From positions 1 through 64,000 of the forward strand of contig JAFGGG010000022.1 of NCBI GenBank assembly GCA_016930675.1: 64,000 nucleotides of DNA, given 5' to 3'. This document shows, in pieces, positions 16,531-25,546 of this stretch. The notes under the pieces are model-generated. The model was given only the letters and a program-made list of their open reading frames with translations. It did not search any database and was not told where the DNA came from. How positions within the stretch are numbered: the stretch's first letter is position 1; every line of letters begins with the position of its first letter. The position numbers and the translations under genes are program-made. This DNA comes from Spirochaetales bacterium. Lineage in GTDB: Bacteria > Spirochaetota > Spirochaetia > SZUA-6 > RPPD01.

Positions 16531-16555
16531 CTTTGCGTCTCCGCGTCTTTGCGTT
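16531..16555. repeat. Intergenic CTTTGCGTCT-type tandem motif
   Basis: Three imperfect 9-base units (ctttgcgtct, ccgcgtctt, tgcgtt) lie in the 141-base gap between dxs and the nuclease gene. Similar short GCGTCTTTGCG runs recur between genes in many unrelated bacteria; their role is unknown. Confidence 0.35.
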
Positions 16556-16632
16556 AATACAATTGAATTGTTGCTTTATATAAAAGGTATACGCGGTTTT
16601 AGCTATTTCTGCTTTTAACTGTCAGCCGCCGG

Positions 16633-18600
16633 TTATTTCCCATATATTTCATCATCACCATACGTGGCGGCTTTTTCTGAGGTAAATTCTTTAACCACAC
16701 CGAAGTGGCCATGAGGAAGAATTCGTTTTTTAATTTTTCGAGCAAGAGATACAGCGTCCAAACCGCACAGCGCCAAAAGCTCTTCACGTGTTCCCTGCTC
16801 AATAAAAGCATCGGGCACTCCGAACACGTCAAAAACCAGATCTTTGGAGCGAGACCTCAATGCTGCCGTCAGCTGCCGGCCTATTCCCCCGTCTATTACC
16901 CCATCCTCCAAAAAACAGATATAACTATAATCCTTTACCATCTCCGCAAAGTAATCCAGATCCAGGGGTTTGATAAACCGGAGATTATACACATCTACGG
17001 GGATTCCCTGACTGTTGAGCATATAAGCGGTTTCCAGCGCCTGCTCCATAATTCCGCCCACAGCAGCGAGCAGGATTTTGCTTCTTTGCCCGTGAACAAA
17101 CACACCTCTGCCCTGTTCCAGTTTTTGGGAAAAGGCCGGCAGTTCGGAGGAACAGACAGCTCTGGGATAACGAATCATTACCGGATTCCGTTGTTTAAGC
17201 GCGTACTGCAGCATCAGAAAAAGCTCATGCATCGAAGCGGGCGCCAACAGGGTGAGGTTGGGAACCGAACGAAATAAAGCTATATCGAACACCCCATGAT
17301 GCGTTTCCCCGTCGCTTCCCGCCAAACCCGCTCTGTCCAGGCACAGTATTACAGGGAGGTTCTGCATTGCCACATCATGAATCACCTGATCTGCCGCTCT
17401 TTGCATAAATGTGGAATATATGGCTACCACAGGCTTTAAACCCTGGCAGGCCAACCCCGCGGCAAAGGTTACCGCGTGCTGCTCGCATATCCCCACATCA
17501 AAAAAGCGTCCGGGAAAACGTTTCTCGAAAGCGGAAAGACCCGTACCGTGGGTCATAGCCGCGCTTATGGCGACAATATTTTTGTTTTTTTCGGCTAATG
17601 CGGTAATCGCCTGACCAAACGCTTCCGTAAAAGAAACCGTTTCCTTTTTTTCAAATTTACCGTCTATTATTGAAAATGCTCCCACTCCGTGAAAAAGCGT
17701 GGGATCGGTTTCCGCGAATTTATAACCTCTGCCTTTTTGGGTGGTTATATGCAGAACTACAGGTTTTCCCAAATTTTTGATATTCTTTAACATATTAATA
17801 AGCAGATTAATATTATGTCCGTGAACAGGACCCACATACTCGAATCCAAAATCGGCAAAAATATTGGCTCGAAACAGAAAGGCCTTAATACTGCGTTTCA
17901 ATCTATATATATATCCCAACAGTCTCTTGCCGAAAAGAGGAATCCTTCGTACCATGCCGTCAAAGGTTTTACGAAACAACTGATAGTAGCGGGTTGTGGT
18001 AAGCTCAGTCAGGGAGACGGATAAAGCGCCGACATTTTGGCCGATAGACATATTATTGTCATTCAGAATAATAATCAGGTCTTTACCCAGATGCCCGGCA
18101 TGGTTTAATGCTTCCAATGCCATGCCGCCTGTTAACGCTCCGTCACCGATAACCGCGATTACCTTGCCGTGTTTTTGCTTCAACTCTCTTCCCACAGCCA
18201 GACCCAACGCCGCGGAGATGGAAGTTGAAGAATGGCCCGTATTAAATGGATCGTGCTTACTCTCGGCTCTTTTAGGAAAACCGCTTATGCCTTTAAATTT
18301 ACGTAAAGAAGAAAAGGCTTCTTTTCTGCCGGTAATTATTTTATGAGCATAACTCTGATGTCCCACGTCCCAGACAATTTTGTCCTGCGGTGAATTGAAA
18401 ACATAGTGAAGCGCTAACGTGAGTTCAATGACCCCAAGGTTGGAAGCGAGATGCCCGCCGTTTTCACTTACCACTTTTATAATATATTCACGCAGTTCAT
18501 GCGCCAGAGTATAAAGCTGACTCCGGGAAAGCCTTTTAATATCTTTTGGGCTTTGAATGTTTTTTAAGACGTGATACTGTTCAAACACACTTTTCTTCAT
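16633..18600 (-). CDS. dxs: 1-deoxy-D-xylulose-5-phosphate synthase
   Basis: A 655-residue thiamine-diphosphate enzyme that joins pyruvate and glyceraldehyde 3-phosphate, the first step of the MEP route to isoprenoids (also feeding thiamine and pyridoxal synthesis). Visible motifs: VWDVGHQSYAHKIITGR, the ThDP/Mg motif VIGDGALTGGMALEAL, ILNDNNMSIG, the transketolase pyrimidine-domain sequence FFDVGICEQHAVTFAAGLA, and LDRAGLAGSDGETHHGVFD. It is slightly longer than the usual 620 residues, with a charged C-terminal tail. Its ATG overlaps the TGA of the upstream M50 protease gene by four bases (ATGA), so the two are translationally coupled, and GAGGA precedes the start. Presence of Dxs shows that the organism uses the MEP rather than the mevalonate route. 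Confidence 0.97.
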   Translation of the reverse strand: MKKSVFEQYHVLKNIQSPKDIKRLSRSQLYTLAHELREYIIKVVSENGGHLASNLGVIELTLALHYVFNSPQDKIVWDVGHQSYAHKIITGRKEAFSSLRKFKGISGFPKRAESKHDPFNTGHSSTSISAALGLAVGRELKQKHGKVIAVIGDGALTGGMALEALNHAGHLGKDLIIILNDNNMSIGQNVGALSVSLTELTTTRYYQLFRKTFDGMVRRIPLFGKRLLGYIYRLKRSIKAFLFRANIFADFGFEYVGPVHGHNINLLINMLKNIKNLGKPVVLHITTQKGRGYKFAETDPTLFHGVGAFSIIDGKFEKKETVSFTEAFGQAITALAEKNKNIVAISAAMTHGTGLSAFEKRFPGRFFDVGICEQHAVTFAAGLACQGLKPVVAIYSTFMQRAADQVIHDVAMQNLPVILCLDRAGLAGSDGETHHGVFDIALFRSVPNLTLLAPASMHELFLMLQYALKQRNPVMIRYPRAVCSSELPAFSQKLEQGRGVFVHGQRSKILLAAVGGIMEQALETAYMLNSQGIPVDVYNLRFIKPLDLDYFAEMVKDYSYICFLEDGVIDGGIGRQLTAALRSRSKDLVFDVFGVPDAFIEQGTREELLALCGLDAVSLARKIKKRILPHGHFGVVKEFTSEKAATYGDDEIYGK

Positions 18601-19661
18601 ACATCCTCGTATACTTTAGCCCTCGCATTTTCAAGTGATTTAAAAAGACAGTTGGGTAAAGTTTCGCACTTTTGGCAGCGCTGGTCGGTTATTTCGAATT
18701 TGTAATCGGTACAGGGACGGACGTTACGCTTCTGTGCATTTTTAATCGTTAACAGAGATATCTCATCAAGAGCATCCAGGCGTTCACCCTGTTCCAGTTT
18801 TTCACGTATTTTTTTACCGTCTTTGATAATGAGCTCGCGTTGTTTTTTATTCCGAACGTTTGTAACGGCTTTTTGCTTTTTTAGCCCTTTGAATTTAGAC
18901 CCGTGCCGTATTCTGTGAGACAGTAATTTCACTTCTTCTCTGAAAAAGAAAATCGTTATGCCTATCAATACAATAAAAGGAATGCTCACCAGCCAGAATG
19001 GAGTGGTAATAATAATGATAGGCGCATAACCGATAAAATCGATAAATGGTCTGAACAGTACTCGTAATCCGCCGGTAAAAACCAAAAGAAAAAGCAATAT
19101 TATTCCGTAGGGATAGATACGATCAAACTGCTGCTGCATACGCCCGGGCAGCACATGCCTCAAAATCCACCCTCCGTCCAAGGGCGGAACGGGCAGCAGA
19201 TTAAAAATCATCAATAAAATATTTATCCCGAAATACGTGAGTAAAAACCTGTAGGCCAACAGAATTATTACATTCGCTTCCGCCAGACCGGCCGAAAAAA
19301 CCACAAAAAAAAGTTTTAAGATGATTGCCAGAAAGGCGGCCTGTAATAAATTACTGAACGGACCGGCCAAGGCACTGAGCGCCTGACCCTGCGACGGCTT
19401 GCGAAAATTAAGCGGATTAATCGGTACCGGTTTCATCCAGCCGATAACCGGAAAACCGGAGAAAGCTCCAAGTAAAGGAAAAAAAATAGAGCCGAAAATA
19501 TCAATGTGAGCCAGGGGATTGAGCGTGAATCTTCCGCTGTCTTTCGCTGTAGTATCGCCCAAATGATAGGCCGAAGAAGCGTGGGCAAACTCATGAATCG
19601 ATCCCGCTAAAATAAACGCGGTCATACCCATTAGTATTGTTTGAATTGTCTCCAGATCCAT
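18597..19661 (-). CDS. Site-2-protease-type (M50) membrane metalloprotease with Cys-rich tail
   Basis: A 354-residue integral membrane protease. The zinc site is HEFAH (His23, Glu24, His27), with the third ligand in NLLPVPPLDGG (Asp162). Five or six membrane segments surround these, as in the short S2P group without a PDZ domain. After the last membrane segment (about 245) comes a very basic stretch and a C-terminal piece with four cysteines, Cys317, Cys329, Cys332 and Cys338 (C-x11-C-x2-C-x5-C), not usual for the family; it may bind zinc or an iron-sulfur cluster. The gene is the first of a two-gene unit with dxs, starting from the promoter at 19703. Substrates are unknown. Confidence 0.88.
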   Translation of the reverse strand: MDLETIQTILMGMTAFILAGSIHEFAHASSAYHLGDTTAKDSGRFTLNPLAHIDIFGSIFFPLLGAFSGFPVIGWMKPVPINPLNFRKPSQGQALSALAGPFSNLLQAAFLAIILKLFFVVFSAGLAEANVIILLAYRFLLTYFGINILLMIFNLLPVPPLDGGWILRHVLPGRMQQQFDRIYPYGIILLFLLVFTGGLRVLFRPFIDFIGYAPIIIITTPFWLVSIPFIVLIGITIFFFREEVKLLSHRIRHGSKFKGLKKQKAVTNVRNKKQRELIIKDGKKIREKLEQGERLDALDEISLLTIKNAQKRNVRPCTDYKFEITDQRCQKCETLPNCLFKSLENARAKVYEDV

Positions 19662-19702
19662 AAAAAAACTTCCGCTGTCCTTAATCGTAACGTGTTAAAC
19701 AA

Positions 19703-19731
19703 ATAGTAGATAAAATATCTGGCGTAGTCAA
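19703..19731 (-). promoter_or_regulatory. Promoter of the M50 protease-dxs operon
   Basis: On the minus strand TTGACT (19731-19726), 17 bases, TACTAT (19708-19703), 42 bases before the protease start codon. Confidence 0.5.
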
Positions 19732-19762
19732 GTTTTTTCCCGTAAGTATTCTCTGGCGGTCA

Positions 19763-20986
19763 TTATACATTCACAAACGCCTTAAACAGTTCACCCTCAC
19801 CCTCGATCTTATATTCTTTAACCGCCGCGGGGACAAGAAATGAATCACCCCGGCGACCGGCCATACTCTCCCGCTGCCCGGGAGCCGACAGCGTTACTTC
19901 TCCCTTGAGCACAAGCAGTATTTCAACGACAGGACTGCGTTGACAACTGACCGCGGCGGCAGGCTTTACAACTATTTTTGAAAGACAAAATTCTTTTACC
20001 GCTACAGTATATGTTGATTCATAAGCGCTTACCTTTGAGGGAGTGATAATATGAGGCTCACTTTGTTTGAAAGTGACCACCTTAAGCAGCTCCGCGACAT
20101 CCACGTGTTTGGGAGTGAGTCCGCCGCGCAGAACATTATCGGAATTGGCCATAATCTCAAGTCCGAAACCGCCTAAATAGGAATGAAGCACGCCGGCGGG
20201 CGAAAATACGGCTTGTCCCGGCTTAAGCTCACATACATTGAGAATCAGGGGGCTTAAGACTCCGATATCCGAAGGATACAGTTTCTGCAGCTTCCTCAGC
20301 CAGCGGCATTCCGGCTCCCGTCTGCCCTCGGCGCGAGCCACAAGCTGCGGGATTAAGGTATTTCGTTCCTGCGCCGTGAGAGCCATGAGCCGGGTGAAGA
20401 AATACACAAGCCTTTTTTCCGGTTTCTGCTTTTCCGCGGCAGCAAGGATCGCTGAAATACCCTCACCGCAGCCAAGCAGATCGAACTCCTTTTTTATCTC
20501 GGTGAACTCTTTAAATCCCTGCATGAGTGAGAATTCTGAAAGAGCGACCAGCAGTTCAGGTTTATGATTGGTGTCTTTATAATTTCTATTCCGCGCAGCA
20601 AGCGGTATGGCCTGCATCTCTTCATTTGTAAACCCCGCGATAGCCTGCTCCTTTGAAGGATGCACCTGGATGGAAAGCGGAGCGGCGGCCGCAAGGATTT
20701 TAAACAGAAAAGGCAGCTCACTGCCGAAAGCAGCGATCACGGCTTTTCCCAGGACGGCCGCGGCATCCAGGTTGATCAGCTCGCGAACAGACATCATCTC
20801 CTCACCGTCTAAATGTACATATGAAGGAGCCTTGATATGACTGCCCATCCACAACTCGGCAAAAGGCCGTTCCTGTTTGTTTTCTATGCCCAACAACCCG
20901 GGGATCAATGAGGCTGAACCCCAGGCATAGTGCTGCACCATGTTCTGTAATTTAAATATCCTCTTAAAATTGATTTCTCTTGCCAT
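19763..20986 (-). CDS. manA: Mannose-6-phosphate isomerase, class I
   Basis: A 407-residue zinc enzyme that interconverts mannose 6-phosphate and fructose 6-phosphate, used both to burn mannose and to make GDP-mannose for glycans. Motifs: LQNMVQHYAWGS, PFAELWMGSHIKAPS, PFLFKILAAAAPLSIQVHPSKEQA (zinc-binding Gln and His), NYKDTNHKPELLVAL (zinc-binding Glu) and GLEIMANSDNVLRGGLTPKHVD. Length is normal. It is the last gene of a tight minus-strand run gtrA-small membrane protein-manA (gaps of 2 and 6 bases), which ties it to envelope glycan synthesis rather than to sugar catabolism. Confidence 0.95.
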   Translation of the reverse strand: MAREINFKRIFKLQNMVQHYAWGSASLIPGLLGIENKQERPFAELWMGSHIKAPSYVHLDGEEMMSVRELINLDAAAVLGKAVIAAFGSELPFLFKILAAAAPLSIQVHPSKEQAIAGFTNEEMQAIPLAARNRNYKDTNHKPELLVALSEFSLMQGFKEFTEIKKEFDLLGCGEGISAILAAAEKQKPEKRLVYFFTRLMALTAQERNTLIPQLVARAEGRREPECRWLRKLQKLYPSDIGVLSPLILNVCELKPGQAVFSPAGVLHSYLGGFGLEIMANSDNVLRGGLTPKHVDVAELLKVVTFKQSEPHIITPSKVSAYESTYTVAVKEFCLSKIVVKPAAAVSCQRSPVVEILLVLKGEVTLSAPGQRESMAGRRGDSFLVPAAVKEYKIEGEGELFKAFVNV

Positions 20987-20992
20987 GCTTCT

Positions 20993-21388
20993 TTACTTAT
21001 TATTAATTATAGTCCTTGATCTTCTAAAATCATATATATTCAGTACTACCGATGAAATTAATGCAATACAAAAACAGATTACCGTGACAATATCCACCAC
21101 ATCCGCATTAAAATCCAGACCGCTGATCTCATCAACCAAAAATTTTATATATGAGCGCGGCATAGCATACAGTCCCAGTTTTCTCCTTATATCCCAATGA
21201 ATATCCGTAAGCACGCAGTACCCCCACCCGTACCAGATACCCAGTCCAACCCAGCAAAAGGCTGTCAGGCCGAGTACAATCAGATTCAACTTCCTTGTTT
21301 TTTTGGGAATCCAGCCCAGACAGCCGAACAGGGTCACTGCAGCGTGGAAATAGATGAAAAACTTGTCCGCAATGTGGTAAAAAAGCAT
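20993..21388 (-). CDS. Small four-helix membrane protein, DUF2784-like
   Basis: A 131-residue protein with four hydrophobic segments (about 3-22, 33-58, 65-70 in part, and 97-118). Patterns such as FHAAVTLFGCLGWIPKKTRKLNL, WYGWGYCVLTDIHWDIRRKLG and NADVVDIVTVICF recall small DUF2784-like membrane proteins, but this match is from memory and tentative. Function unknown. It starts 2 bases after the gtrA stop and ends 6 bases before manA, so it belongs to the same operon and probably works in the membrane with the GtrA-type protein. Confidence 0.65.
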   Translation of the reverse strand: MLFYHIADKFFIYFHAAVTLFGCLGWIPKKTRKLNLIVLGLTAFCWVGLGIWYGWGYCVLTDIHWDIRRKLGLYAMPRSYIKFLVDEISGLDFNADVVDIVTVICFCIALISSVVLNIYDFRRSRTIINNK

Positions 21389-21390
21389 TT

Positions 21391-21915
21391 CTAATGCGGC
21401 TTCTCACCCTCTTTTTTGGTCTTCCAGATTACCGCGTTGTACATAAACCAGTTGTAGGGCACGATAAAGAAGGCCACGGCAATAACCAGAAATAAGAGTC
21501 GTATCAACACGGTATCTCCGAAAAGCATCGTACCCAGACCGATGACAACAAACTGAATGACAACAGCCCCCGCCGACGTCAGGTTAAACTGGAAAAACTT
21601 ACAGATTATTTTTGAAACCTTGCTGATTTTATGTTCTTTGAACGTCCAGATATTATTAAACGTATAATTACTGATAATGGCGATTTCCGTTGCCAGTGCC
21701 GCCGACCAGGCGGAAGACTCTTTAAGCAGGGAGAAAAATGATGAGTCCGAAATATAAGTAAACAGTCCGGCAAAAAAACCGCCCACTCCCAGGCTGTGAA
21801 AAAGTTCGAGCGCCAAAAAATTAACCACAAATCCTGAAAACCCGACCACACCGAACTTTATAAAGCGTTTTCTTTTTTTGGAGTCGCCGAACAGGTTTTT
21901 GATCAATACTATCAT
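21391..21915 (-). CDS. GtrA-family membrane protein
   Basis: A 174-residue protein with four membrane segments. FIKFGVVGFSGFVVNFLALELFHSLG and the segment LATEIAIISNYTFNNIWTFKE are the GtrA signature (the N-Y/F-x-x-N-x-x-W-T-F motif). GtrA proteins flip polyprenyl-phosphate-linked sugars across the inner membrane for O-antigen, arabinogalactan or teichoic acid modification. With manA downstream, a mannose-derived lipid-linked sugar is a reasonable guess. The start codon at 21915 lies about 15 bases after the -10 box and has no Shine-Dalgarno. Confidence 0.88.
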   Translation of the reverse strand: MIVLIKNLFGDSKKRKRFIKFGVVGFSGFVVNFLALELFHSLGVGGFFAGLFTYISDSSFFSLLKESSAWSAALATEIAIISNYTFNNIWTFKEHKISKVSKIICKFFQFNLTSAGAVVIQFVVIGLGTMLFGDTVLIRLLFLVIAVAFFIVPYNWFMYNAVIWKTKKEGEKPH

Positions 21916-21929
21916 AACAATTCAGGTGA

Positions 21930-21958
21930 ATAATATTTTTTTTACAGATAAAAATCAA
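21930..21958 (-). promoter_or_regulatory. Promoter of the gtrA-manA operon
   Basis: On the minus strand TTGATT (21958-21953), 17 bases, TATTAT (21935-21930). The leader would be only about 8 bases. Confidence 0.5.
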
Positions 21959-22058
21959 GCGGAATATTTAAACGCCCGGTATTGATTAACCATATTGAAG
22001 TAAAAATCTAATTATGCAACAATTACCTTAAAATATATTTTATAAATGCGGAGTTTTT

Positions 22059-22448
22059 ATGAATATATCGATTATAAACAGCGAAAAAGCACCTCGGCCG
22101 ATCGGCCCTTATGCCCAGGCTGTGGCAGCCGGGGATTTTCTCTACACCTCCGGACAGATTGCCATCGACCCTGTAAGCGGGGAGTTTATTGGCGGCTCAA
22201 TCGAAGCGCAGACGACACTGGTCCTGAACAATCTCGCGGCCGTATTAAGCGCCAAAGAAGCGGCCTTCCAAGATGTTGTGGCAACAACCATCTACCTCAC
22301 GGATCTGGCTCATTTTAAACAGGTAAATACTCTTTACGCCCAAGCCATGGGGGATCATACTCCGGCCCGCACCACGGTCGAGGTCTCACGACTGCCTCTG
22401 GACGCCAAGATTGAAATAGCCATGACAGCCTATCTTGGGCGGGGATAG
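22059..22448 (+). CDS. ridA: RidA-family enamine/imine deaminase
   Basis: A 129-residue protein of the YjgF/YER057c/UK114 family: KAPRPIGPYAQAV at the start, LYTSGQIAIDP, and the C-terminal PARTTVEVSRLPLDAKIEIAMTAYL with the conserved Arg and Glu. RidA hydrolyses reactive 2-aminoacrylate and related enamines made by PLP enzymes, protecting transaminases and other enzymes. It forms cytosolic trimers. GGAG lies 6 bases before the ATG. It is followed after 12 bases by the LOG-like gene, with which it is likely co-transcribed. Confidence 0.95.
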   Translation: MNISIINSEKAPRPIGPYAQAVAAGDFLYTSGQIAIDPVSGEFIGGSIEAQTTLVLNNLAAVLSAKEAAFQDVVATTIYLTDLAHFKQVNTLYAQAMGDHTPARTTVEVSRLPLDAKIEIAMTAYLGRG

Positions 22449-22460
22449 CCGGATAGACAT

Positions 22461-22937
22461 ATGAAACAGATTTATATCGGAGTCATCGGCGGAAGCTCGT
22501 GCAGCTCAGGAATAGCGGAAATCGCCTATACCATGGGCAGGTATATCGCTGAAAACCGCTGGATTTTGGTCTGCGGGGGCATGGGCGGTGTGATGGAGGC
22601 CGCCTGCCGCGGAGCGGTCGAAGCGGGCGGTATCACCTGCGGCATTCTGCCGGGTGAATCGCGCGAGCAAGCCAATCCCTATCTGAGCTACTCCGTGGTT
22701 ACCGGGTTGGGTCACGCCCGCAATCTGGCGGTAATCAGATCAAGTGATGCTATAGTTGCCATCGACGGCAGCTACGGAACACTTTCCGAGATCTCTTTTG
22801 CCAATATCTGCGGGAAACCCATTGTGGGGCTTAAAAGCTGGCGTTGTGATCCGGCTGAAAATTCCGGTCAGGCACTTTTTACAAAACAAGCAGAAACAGC
22901 CGAAGAGGCGCTTGCAGCACTCAAGCAGTATGTATAA
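22461..22937 (+). CDS. TIGR00725-type nucleotide-binding protein (LOG/SLOG-like)
   Basis: A 158-residue Rossmann-fold protein: YIGVIGGSSCSSGIAEIAY, then ILVCGGMGGVMEAACRGAVEAGG, GILPGESREQANPYL, and IVAIDGSYGTLSEISFA (G-T-x-x-E as in the LOG PGGxGTxxE motif). These proteins bind nucleotides or nucleotide-like ligands, and some relatives carry molybdenum cofactor. The function here is unknown. It lies directly after ridA. Confidence 0.85.
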   Translation: MKQIYIGVIGGSSCSSGIAEIAYTMGRYIAENRWILVCGGMGGVMEAACRGAVEAGGITCGILPGESREQANPYLSYSVVTGLGHARNLAVIRSSDAIVAIDGSYGTLSEISFANICGKPIVGLKSWRCDPAENSGQALFTKQAETAEEALAALKQYV

Positions 22938-22972
22938 ACCGAAAAAATAAATCGCTCCGTGAGAGATATTAT

Positions 22973-23227
22973 TCAGTCTTTGCGCGAAAAAAACGCCAGT
23001 ACCAAAAAAGTGGGCAGAGCCAGAAACAGCACTAAGCTGCCGAGTACGGGCAGTCCTTTAATGATAACCGCGTTATACACATTAGGGATAAACTGGCTGA
23101 ACAGCACGATACAAAACCAGAGAATACCCGCTACAGCCAAAAAGGTCTGTCGGCGCTGTACCAGACTAAAGATACCCAGCACCAGGGTGGCGATACCGCC
23201 GATTAAAAAAATAACATTCCATGTCAT
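22973..23227 (-). CDS. Small three-helix membrane protein
   Basis: About 84 residues from the ATG at 23227, which has AAGGAG 8 bases upstream; the longer frame to 23281 lacks a ribosome binding site. Three hydrophobic segments (about 3-20, 26-44 and 55-78) cover nearly the whole chain. No motif is recognised. It stands alone on the minus strand between the LOG-like gene and the permease. Confidence 0.55.
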   Translation of the reverse strand: MTWNVIFLIGGIATLVLGIFSLVQRRQTFLAVAGILWFCIVLFSQFIPNVYNAVIIKGLPVLGSLVLFLALPTFLVLAFFSRKD

Positions 23228-23364
23228 TGTCTCTCTCCTTTTTACTCTATTTATAGCAGTGTACGAAATCCGCGTCAACAAGAAAAAACTCCGACCGCCG
23301 CTTTATTTAAATAAACAGGATCCCGCGATCATACATCTTTTTAAAATCCATACCCTACTATTTC

Positions 23365-23393
23365 TTGACACAGCCGGCGATAACGACTATCAT
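23365..23393 (+). promoter_or_regulatory. Strong promoter of the orphan sugar permease gene
   Basis: A perfect TTGACA (23365-23370), 17 bases, TATCAT (23388-23393), 35 bases before the permease start. Confidence 0.6.
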
Positions 23394-23428
23394 CATTATG
23401 CTAATTTATTAACATTAAAGCGACACCT

Positions 23429-24277
23429 ATGAACACAGCCGTAATCAAATTACAAGCCGCCAGAGTGCTCCTCTATACTTTCATAATCATCCTCGCGCTT
23501 CTCTGTTTTCTTCCCTTCTATATCATGATTGTCAACAGCACCAGGACAAGTCAGGAAATTAATACGGGCATAAGCCTTATTCCCGGAACAGCATTAATAG
23601 AAAATTATTACGCGATTCAAAAGCGTGCTGAGAACTTTGATTTTTCCCGTAGTTTTTTAAACAGTGCTTTCGTTGCCGTTTCAGCGGTCATTCTCTCCCA
23701 ATACATTTCCGCTTTAACCGCGTTTGGATTCGCCTTTTACGGATTTCCCTTTAAAAAACTGATTTTTGGAATAGTAATGGCATCCATGATGATTCCCGTT
23801 CAGCTTACAATATTCGGATTTTATCATTTAGTATCACTCTTGGGCCTGCTTGATAATCTGCTGGCCCTTATTTTACCTGCGGTTGCCGCTCCCTTTTCCG
23901 TGTATTTCTTACACCAGTATGTAAGATCCGTTCTGCCTCAGGATATTATTCAAGCCGCGCGCATGGACGGCGCCCACGACCTGTTAATATTTCATCACAT
24001 CGCCCTTCCCATCATGTCTCCCGGAATTGCCACCATAGCAATTTTCTCTTTTGTAGCCAACTGGAACAACTTTTTGTTTCCTTTGGTTATTCTTTCATCG
24101 GAAGAGAACTTCACCCTGCCCCTTATAATCGCGTCGCTAAAATCATCTTTATATCGTACGGACTCCGGAGCCACCTATTTGGCTGTGGCACTTTCTATTA
24201 TACCGATTATTATGGTATTCATTTTTTTACAGAGATATCTCATAACCGCGGTATCTTTCGGAAGTTTGAGGGAGTAA
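23429..24277 (+). CDS. Carbohydrate ABC transporter permease, MalG/AraQ type
   Basis: A 282-residue inner-membrane protein with six membrane segments. The EAA loop that docks on the ATPase is AARMDGAHDLLIFHHIALP (about residues 172-191), and FVANWNNFLFPLVIL after it is typical of CUT1 sugar permeases. It would form a channel with a MalF-like partner and take sugars from a binding protein. Neither a MalF partner, nor an ATPase, nor a binding-protein gene is next to it, so it is an orphan. Solute-binding protein genes lie 7-19 kb downstream; whether they share this permease is unknown. It has its own strong promoter but no clear Shine-Dalgarno. Confidence 0.88.
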   Translation: MNTAVIKLQAARVLLYTFIIILALLCFLPFYIMIVNSTRTSQEINTGISLIPGTALIENYYAIQKRAENFDFSRSFLNSAFVAVSAVILSQYISALTAFGFAFYGFPFKKLIFGIVMASMMIPVQLTIFGFYHLVSLLGLLDNLLALILPAVAAPFSVYFLHQYVRSVLPQDIIQAARMDGAHDLLIFHHIALPIMSPGIATIAIFSFVANWNNFLFPLVILSSEENFTLPLIIASLKSSLYRTDSGATYLAVALSIIPIIMVFIFLQRYLITAVSFGSLRE

Positions 24278-24307
24278 TTAAACTTATCTGTCGTTTCCAG
24301 GTATAAA

Positions 24308-25522
24308 TTACTTTTCCTTCCGGTTGATTGCCGCCACCGTGGTCGGTATTCCGTAAAGTTTGATAAAGCCCGTGGCATCGGCGTGATCGTAGCTTGATTC
24401 GCCGAACGAGGCCAGATCCGCGGAATAGAGAGAACAAGGTGATTTGCGTCCGGCGATAATGATATTGCCCTTATACAGAATCAGTTTTACCTCACCGCAT
24501 ACGTACTCACAGGCCTTGTTCATAAAGCCTTCGAGTGATTCGCGCAGGGTGGAAAACCATTTGCCGCGGTAGATAAGCTCGGCGTAGCGCAGGGCCAGCA
24601 TCTGTTTGTAGTGCAGGGTGTCGGCGTCAAGCGTAAGCATTTCCAGCTCGCGCAGGGCTTTATAGAGGATTGTACCCCCCGGAGTTTCATAGACACCGCG
24701 GGATTTCATTCCCACAGTCCTGTTCTCCACAACATCATCCCTTCCGATACCGTTCTCCGCGCCCAGTTTGTTTAACGTGCCGAGCAGCTCAACCGGATCG
24801 AGTTTTTTTCCGTCCAGCGCGGTGGGAAGGCCTTTTTCAAATTCAAGTGCCACTTCTGTTTCTTTATCCGGCGCGGCCTGCGGAGAAGCAGTGAGTTTGA
24901 ACATCTCTTCCTTGGGCCTGTTCCAGGGATCTTCCAGCTCGGCGCCCTCATGGCTTAAGTGCCAGATATTCCAGTCACGAGAATAAATATTCTTTTTGGA
25001 AATATCGCCCAGGGGAATATGGTGTTTTTCCGCGTAATCGATAGCCTGCTCGCGTGAGTGAATATCCCATTCCCGCCAGGGCGCGATAACCGCCAACTGC
25101 GGAGCCAATGCTTTATACGTCAGCTCGAAGCGTACCTGATCGTTGCCCTTACCGGTACAGCCGTGGGCCACGGCCTGAGCATTCTCCTTGAGTGCTGTTT
25201 CAACCTGGTGTTTTGCCTGCAAAGGACGGGCTATCGATGTTCCCAAGAGATATTTTCCTTCATAAAGCGCTCCCGAGCGCAGCATGGGGAAAAGATAATC
25301 CTTTACAAACTCCTGTTTGGCATCGATAATATAGAGCTTGGATGCGCCCGAGGCCTTTGCCTTTGCCTGCATGGCCTGCATGTCGTCATCCTGCCCCACG
25401 TTCACGCACACGCCCACAACCTCTGCGCCCGGGTAGTGCTCCTTAAGCCAGGGGATAATTATCGAGGTATCCAATCCCCCTGAATAAGCCAGCACGATTT
25501 TTTTAATACTCTGATTAGACAT
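24308..25522 (-). CDS. argG: Argininosuccinate synthase
   Basis: About 404 residues. It joins citrulline and aspartate with ATP to give argininosuccinate, the next-to-last step of arginine synthesis. The PP-loop is [16 protein letters not shown]; further motifs are [30 protein letters not shown] and [18 protein letters not shown]. The ATG at 25522 is favoured by AAGGAG 8 bases upstream. It is the last gene of the argR-argC-argB-argD-argG run. The genes for ornithine carbamoyltransferase and argininosuccinate lyase, needed before and after this step, are not in the window. Confidence 0.97.
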   Translation of the reverse strand: MSNQSIKKIVLAYSGGLDTSIIIPWLKEHYPGAEVVGVCVNVGQDDDMQAMQAKAKASGASKLYIIDAKQEFVKDYLFPMLRSGALYEGKYLLGTSIARPLQAKHQVETALKENAQAVAHGCTGKGNDQVRFELTYKALAPQLAVIAPWREWDIHSREQAIDYAEKHHIPLGDISKKNIYSRDWNIWHLSHEGAELEDPWNRPKEEMFKLTASPQAAPDKETEVALEFEKGLPTALDGKKLDPVELLGTLNKLGAENGIGRDDVVENRTVGMKSRGVYETPGGTILYKALRELEMLTLDADTLHYKQMLALRYAELIYRGKWFSTLRESLEGFMNKACEYVCGEVKLILYKGNIIIAGRKSPCSLYSADLASFGESSYDHADATGFIKLYGIPTTVAAINRKEK

Positions 25523-25546
25523 AATCACAACTCCTTGATAAACAGG

